A DNA stretch of 64,000 nt from contig NC_013757.1 in assembly GCF_000025345.1 (NCBI RefSeq), forward strand, positions 558,001 to 622,000, in the 5' to 3' direction. Below, piece by piece: positions 62,548 through 64,000 of this stretch. The position numbers and the translations under genes were made by a program. Position 1 is the first letter of the stretch. Each line of letters begins with the position of its first letter. Below the pieces are notes generated by a model that worked only from the letters and a program-made list of their open reading frames with translations, made no database searches and was not told where the DNA came from. The stretch is from Geodermatophilus obscurus DSM 43160. GTDB lineage: Bacteria; Actinomycetota; Actinomycetes; Mycobacteriales; Geodermatophilaceae.

Positions 62548-63216
62548 ATGACCGGAACGCACGTCCCCCTGCTCCGCTCCGACCTGTACGAGATCGCCTA
62601 CCTGGCCGGCGGCCCCCGACGCGTGGTCGAGACCGCGGTGGTCGCCCTGGTGGAGAACGGGCGACTGCGCGTGGACCGCGCCACGGGCCGGCTGCACGTC
62701 GTGGACCCCCACCGTCGGCACCCCGTTGAGGCGGTGGTCCTGGACGCCGTGGGACCGCGCGGACGCTCCGTCTGGGGACTCGTCTGGCGAGCGCGGTCCG
62801 ACCCTCGCCTGGCCACCGTCGCCGACGGTCTGGCCCGGGACGGGCTGCTCACCCGGCGCGGGGGCGTGGGCGCGCGGGAGCCGTCGTTCTGGACGCTGTC
62901 GGGTCTGACGCGGGCGGGTCGAGCCGCCCTGCGGCAGGTGCGGCAGAGCCCGCCGTTCCCGACGGGCACGGGCGGCAACCCCGCGCTGGCGGTGGCGCTG
63001 GCCGGGCCCTCCGCGTGGGACGCCGAGCTCCACACCGCCGTCTTCGACCCGCCCCCGCCGTACCTGCTGACGCCCCCGGGTCAGAGCGTGCGCGAGGTCC
63101 GCCGCAGCCGCTCCGGGGCGTACGCCCACGGCGGCTCAGGGGGGTGGGCCGGCGGCGGCTGGGGCGGTGACTGCGGCGGCGGCGGCGGTGGCGGCGGCGG
63201 CGACGGGGGCTGCTGA
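62548..63216 (+). CDS. TIGR04222-type protein with glycine/cysteine-rich C-terminus
   Basis: The 222-residue protein has the family opening 'LLRSDLYEIAYLAGGPRRVV' with 'ETAVVALVENGRLRVDRATG', a winged-helix-like core, and then ends with 'GGWAGGGWGGDCGGGGG' followed by more glycine, Asp and a terminal Cys. The near-pure Gly tail bracketed by two Cys is the hallmark of TIGR04222 ('near_uncomplex') proteins. Some are longer and membrane-anchored; this one is short. Function unknown; a processed tail or surface role is possible. Confidence 0.85.
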   Translation: MTGTHVPLLRSDLYEIAYLAGGPRRVVETAVVALVENGRLRVDRATGRLHVVDPHRRHPVEAVVLDAVGPRGRSVWGLVWRARSDPRLATVADGLARDGLLTRRGGVGAREPSFWTLSGLTRAGRAALRQVRQSPPFPTGTGGNPALAVALAGPSAWDAELHTAVFDPPPPYLLTPPGQSVREVRRSRSGAYAHGGSGGWAGGGWGGDCGGGGGGGGGDGGC

Positions 63217-63222
63217 CCCTCC

Positions 63223-63366
63223 TCAGCCGACCGGCTCGGCCGCCGCCTGCATCGCCTCGAGCGCGATCGACGGTGGGGCCGTGAAGTCGAAGGCCGACGC
63301 CATCGAGCGCAGCGACTCGAGGACCTGGGCCGCACCGAGGTCGAGGTCGAGGTCGAGGTCGAGAAG
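63223..63366 (-). pseudogene. C-terminal gene fragment, unknown
   Basis: On the minus strand 46 codons with strongly coding-like GC-rich third positions read 'AAQVLESLRSMASAFDFTA' and 'PPSIALEAMQAAAEPVG' to a stop at 63223. They are preceded by LDLDLDLDL from four GAGGTC repeats (63337-63360). No start codon precedes, and upstream of 63366 the other strand carries a separate gene. It looks like the end of a gene cut off by rearrangement. Confidence 0.4.
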
Positions 63367-63376
63367 GGGGACGGCC

Positions 63377-63631
63377 GTGGCTAAGCCCGCGAAGCCGGCG
63401 AAGAAGCCGGGCCACCTGTACAACGCGGCCGGCTGGTTCATCAGCGGGCTGCTGGTGGCGGGGATCGCCTGGGACGTGCGCCAGCCCAACAACGTCGAGT
63501 GGAACGACGACGCGTGGTGGCCGCTGTTCGGGCTCGCCGCGATCGGCTGCTGGCTCATGGCTGTGCGGGCGCTGTCGCTGTGGGCGCGGGAGCGCCAGGC
63601 CGCCGAGGACGCAGGGAAGGGGGCGGCGTGA
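63377..63631 (+). CDS. Small two-helix membrane protein
   Basis: The 84-residue protein has Lys-rich 'VAKPAKPAKKPGHLYNAAGW', helix 'FISGLLVAGIAWDV', loop 'RQPNNVEWNDDAWWPLFGLA' and helix 'AIGCWLMAVRAL'. GAGAAGGGGG is near the GTG start. Its stop overlaps the next tiny gene as GTGA. No homologous family was recognised. Confidence 0.65.
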   Translation: MAKPAKPAKKPGHLYNAAGWFISGLLVAGIAWDVRQPNNVEWNDDAWWPLFGLAAIGCWLMAVRALSLWARERQAAEDAGKGAA

Positions 63632-63759
63632 GCGTCATCGGGGAGGTGCGCGATGCGGCGGTCGAGCGGGCCCGCGCCGCGAAGGAGCGCAAGGTCCAGG
63701 CCGCCACCGGGACCGACGATGAGGCGGGCACCGACCTGCTCGCCGTCGTCGAGGGCTGA
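63628..63759 (+). CDS. 43-residue hypothetical protein
   Basis: The short charged helix 'GEVRDAAVERARAAKERKVQ' is followed by acidic 'TGTDDEAGTDLLAVVE'. The GTG start overlaps the membrane-protein stop, and GC-rich third positions favour coding. Coding is plausible but unproven; a truncated gene cannot be excluded. Confidence 0.45.
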   Translation: MSVIGEVRDAAVERARAAKERKVQAATGTDDEAGTDLLAVVEG

Positions 63760-64000
63760 CGCAGCGACGAGCACGTCCTCACTGCGACGCCCTGACCACA
63801 ACCATCGAGACCCGGTACGCCACCACGCCGGTCAACCCGCTCACCGGCAAGCGGTGGGCACCGGGGAGATGCAGCAGGTCGCGCTCAAGTGCGACGGCAT
63901 CGCGAAGGGCTGGGTGACTGCCCGCCCTCGCGGCCCATGATCACCTGGATCACGGCGCGCGACCTCGGCTCCCCGGGGCGTCGCCACCTGCCGGAACCGG
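63760..64000. other. Degenerate or partial coding region at window end
   Basis: Frames open in pieces: 'TIETRYATTPVNPLTGKRWA' (63797-63857), then 'MQQVALKCDGIAKGWVTARP' in another frame (from 63870), and a possible new start ATG 63937 reading off the edge ('MITWITARDLGSPG'). Two adjoining pieces in different frames suggest a frameshifted short gene. No family recognised. Confidence 0.3.

Noticed and set aside
63337..63363. CRISPR-like or satellite array
   Set aside because: It is a 6-bp GAGGTC tract with four units, without spacers. No CRISPR repeats or cas genes occur in the window.

Overview
The window is high-GC actinobacterial chromosome. GTG starts are frequent, genes often overlap by 4 bp (GTGA/ATGA), and gene order matches the M. 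tuberculosis Rv3667-Rv3683 neighbourhood. Gene content (a hybrid cobalamin pathway, a SoxR/soxbox pair, an MftD homologue) and the short GC-rich palindromic repeats between genes suggest Frankiales/Geodermatophilales (Blastococcus, Modestobacter or Geodermatophilus type). That family-level placement is inference, not a database match.

Layout. 1-2.1 kb: two tandem CNNM/CBS membrane proteins (the downstream one cut by the window edge) and tRNA-Pro(CGG). 2.1-18.5 kb: a conserved actinobacterial cell-envelope and stress block: metallophosphoesterase, GatB/YqeY protein, class A PBP (ponA2-like), two ArsA/Get3-like ATPases, DUF4177, RidA, NUDIX, Crp/GlxR, small membrane protein, nth, TlpA-like thioredoxin, CoA NUDIX, cupredoxin, MarP protease, epoxide hydrolase, DUF1469 protein and acetyl-CoA synthetase. 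The whiB4 gene expected beside ponA2 is absent. 18.7-25.5 kb: FhuF-type Fe-S protein, HflX, QueA-like protein, an SDR and SoxR sharing a perfect soxbox, a LigB-type dioxygenase, then a rearrangement junction where an ABC-2 permease and a membrane-protein gene have both lost their 5' ends.

25.6-36.5 kb: an eleven-gene minus-strand cobalamin operon headed by a cobalamin riboswitch (chlID-like chelatase, cobO, cobB, cbiM, cbiN, cbiQ, cbiO, cobE, cobC, cobT, cobA/cysG). It joins cobalt uptake to corrin-ring amidation, adenosylation and nucleotide-loop enzymes. cobT appears to start at CTG. Further cobalamin genes are scattered: cobQ (42.6-44.1 kb), cobD/cbiB (45.8 kb), cobL-cobM (47.4-49.4 kb), cbiD and cobK (49.5-51.4 kb), and cobG-cobH-cobIJ (57-60.3 kb). 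CobG (oxygen-dependent branch) together with CbiD (anaerobic-branch C1 methylase) and no CobF makes the route a hybrid. cobN, cobS, cobU/P and cobF are not in the window.

Between and after these lie ordinary chromosomal genes (AbrB-type permease, methyltransferase, PemK-like protein, VOC, PPOX, thioesterase, acyltransferase, ANTAR regulator, peptide deformylase, HAD phosphatase), a DJ-1/PfpI-MarR pair behind a two-operator leaderless promoter, an FBP-type zinc protein, an MFS exporter and an MftD-like flavoenzyme. The last 1.5 kb (XRE/DUF5753 regulator, TIGR04222-type Gly/Cys-tailed protein, gene fragments, tiny ORFs) looks like accessory DNA.

A recurrent palindromic element (core GAGGACGGGGTCCTC) sits at or over the 3' ends of many genes and is the most striking non-coding pattern. 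No CRISPR array, rRNA or intact insertion sequence was seen. The only gene-free stretch above 300 bp is 16203-16554, which is filled by this repeat.
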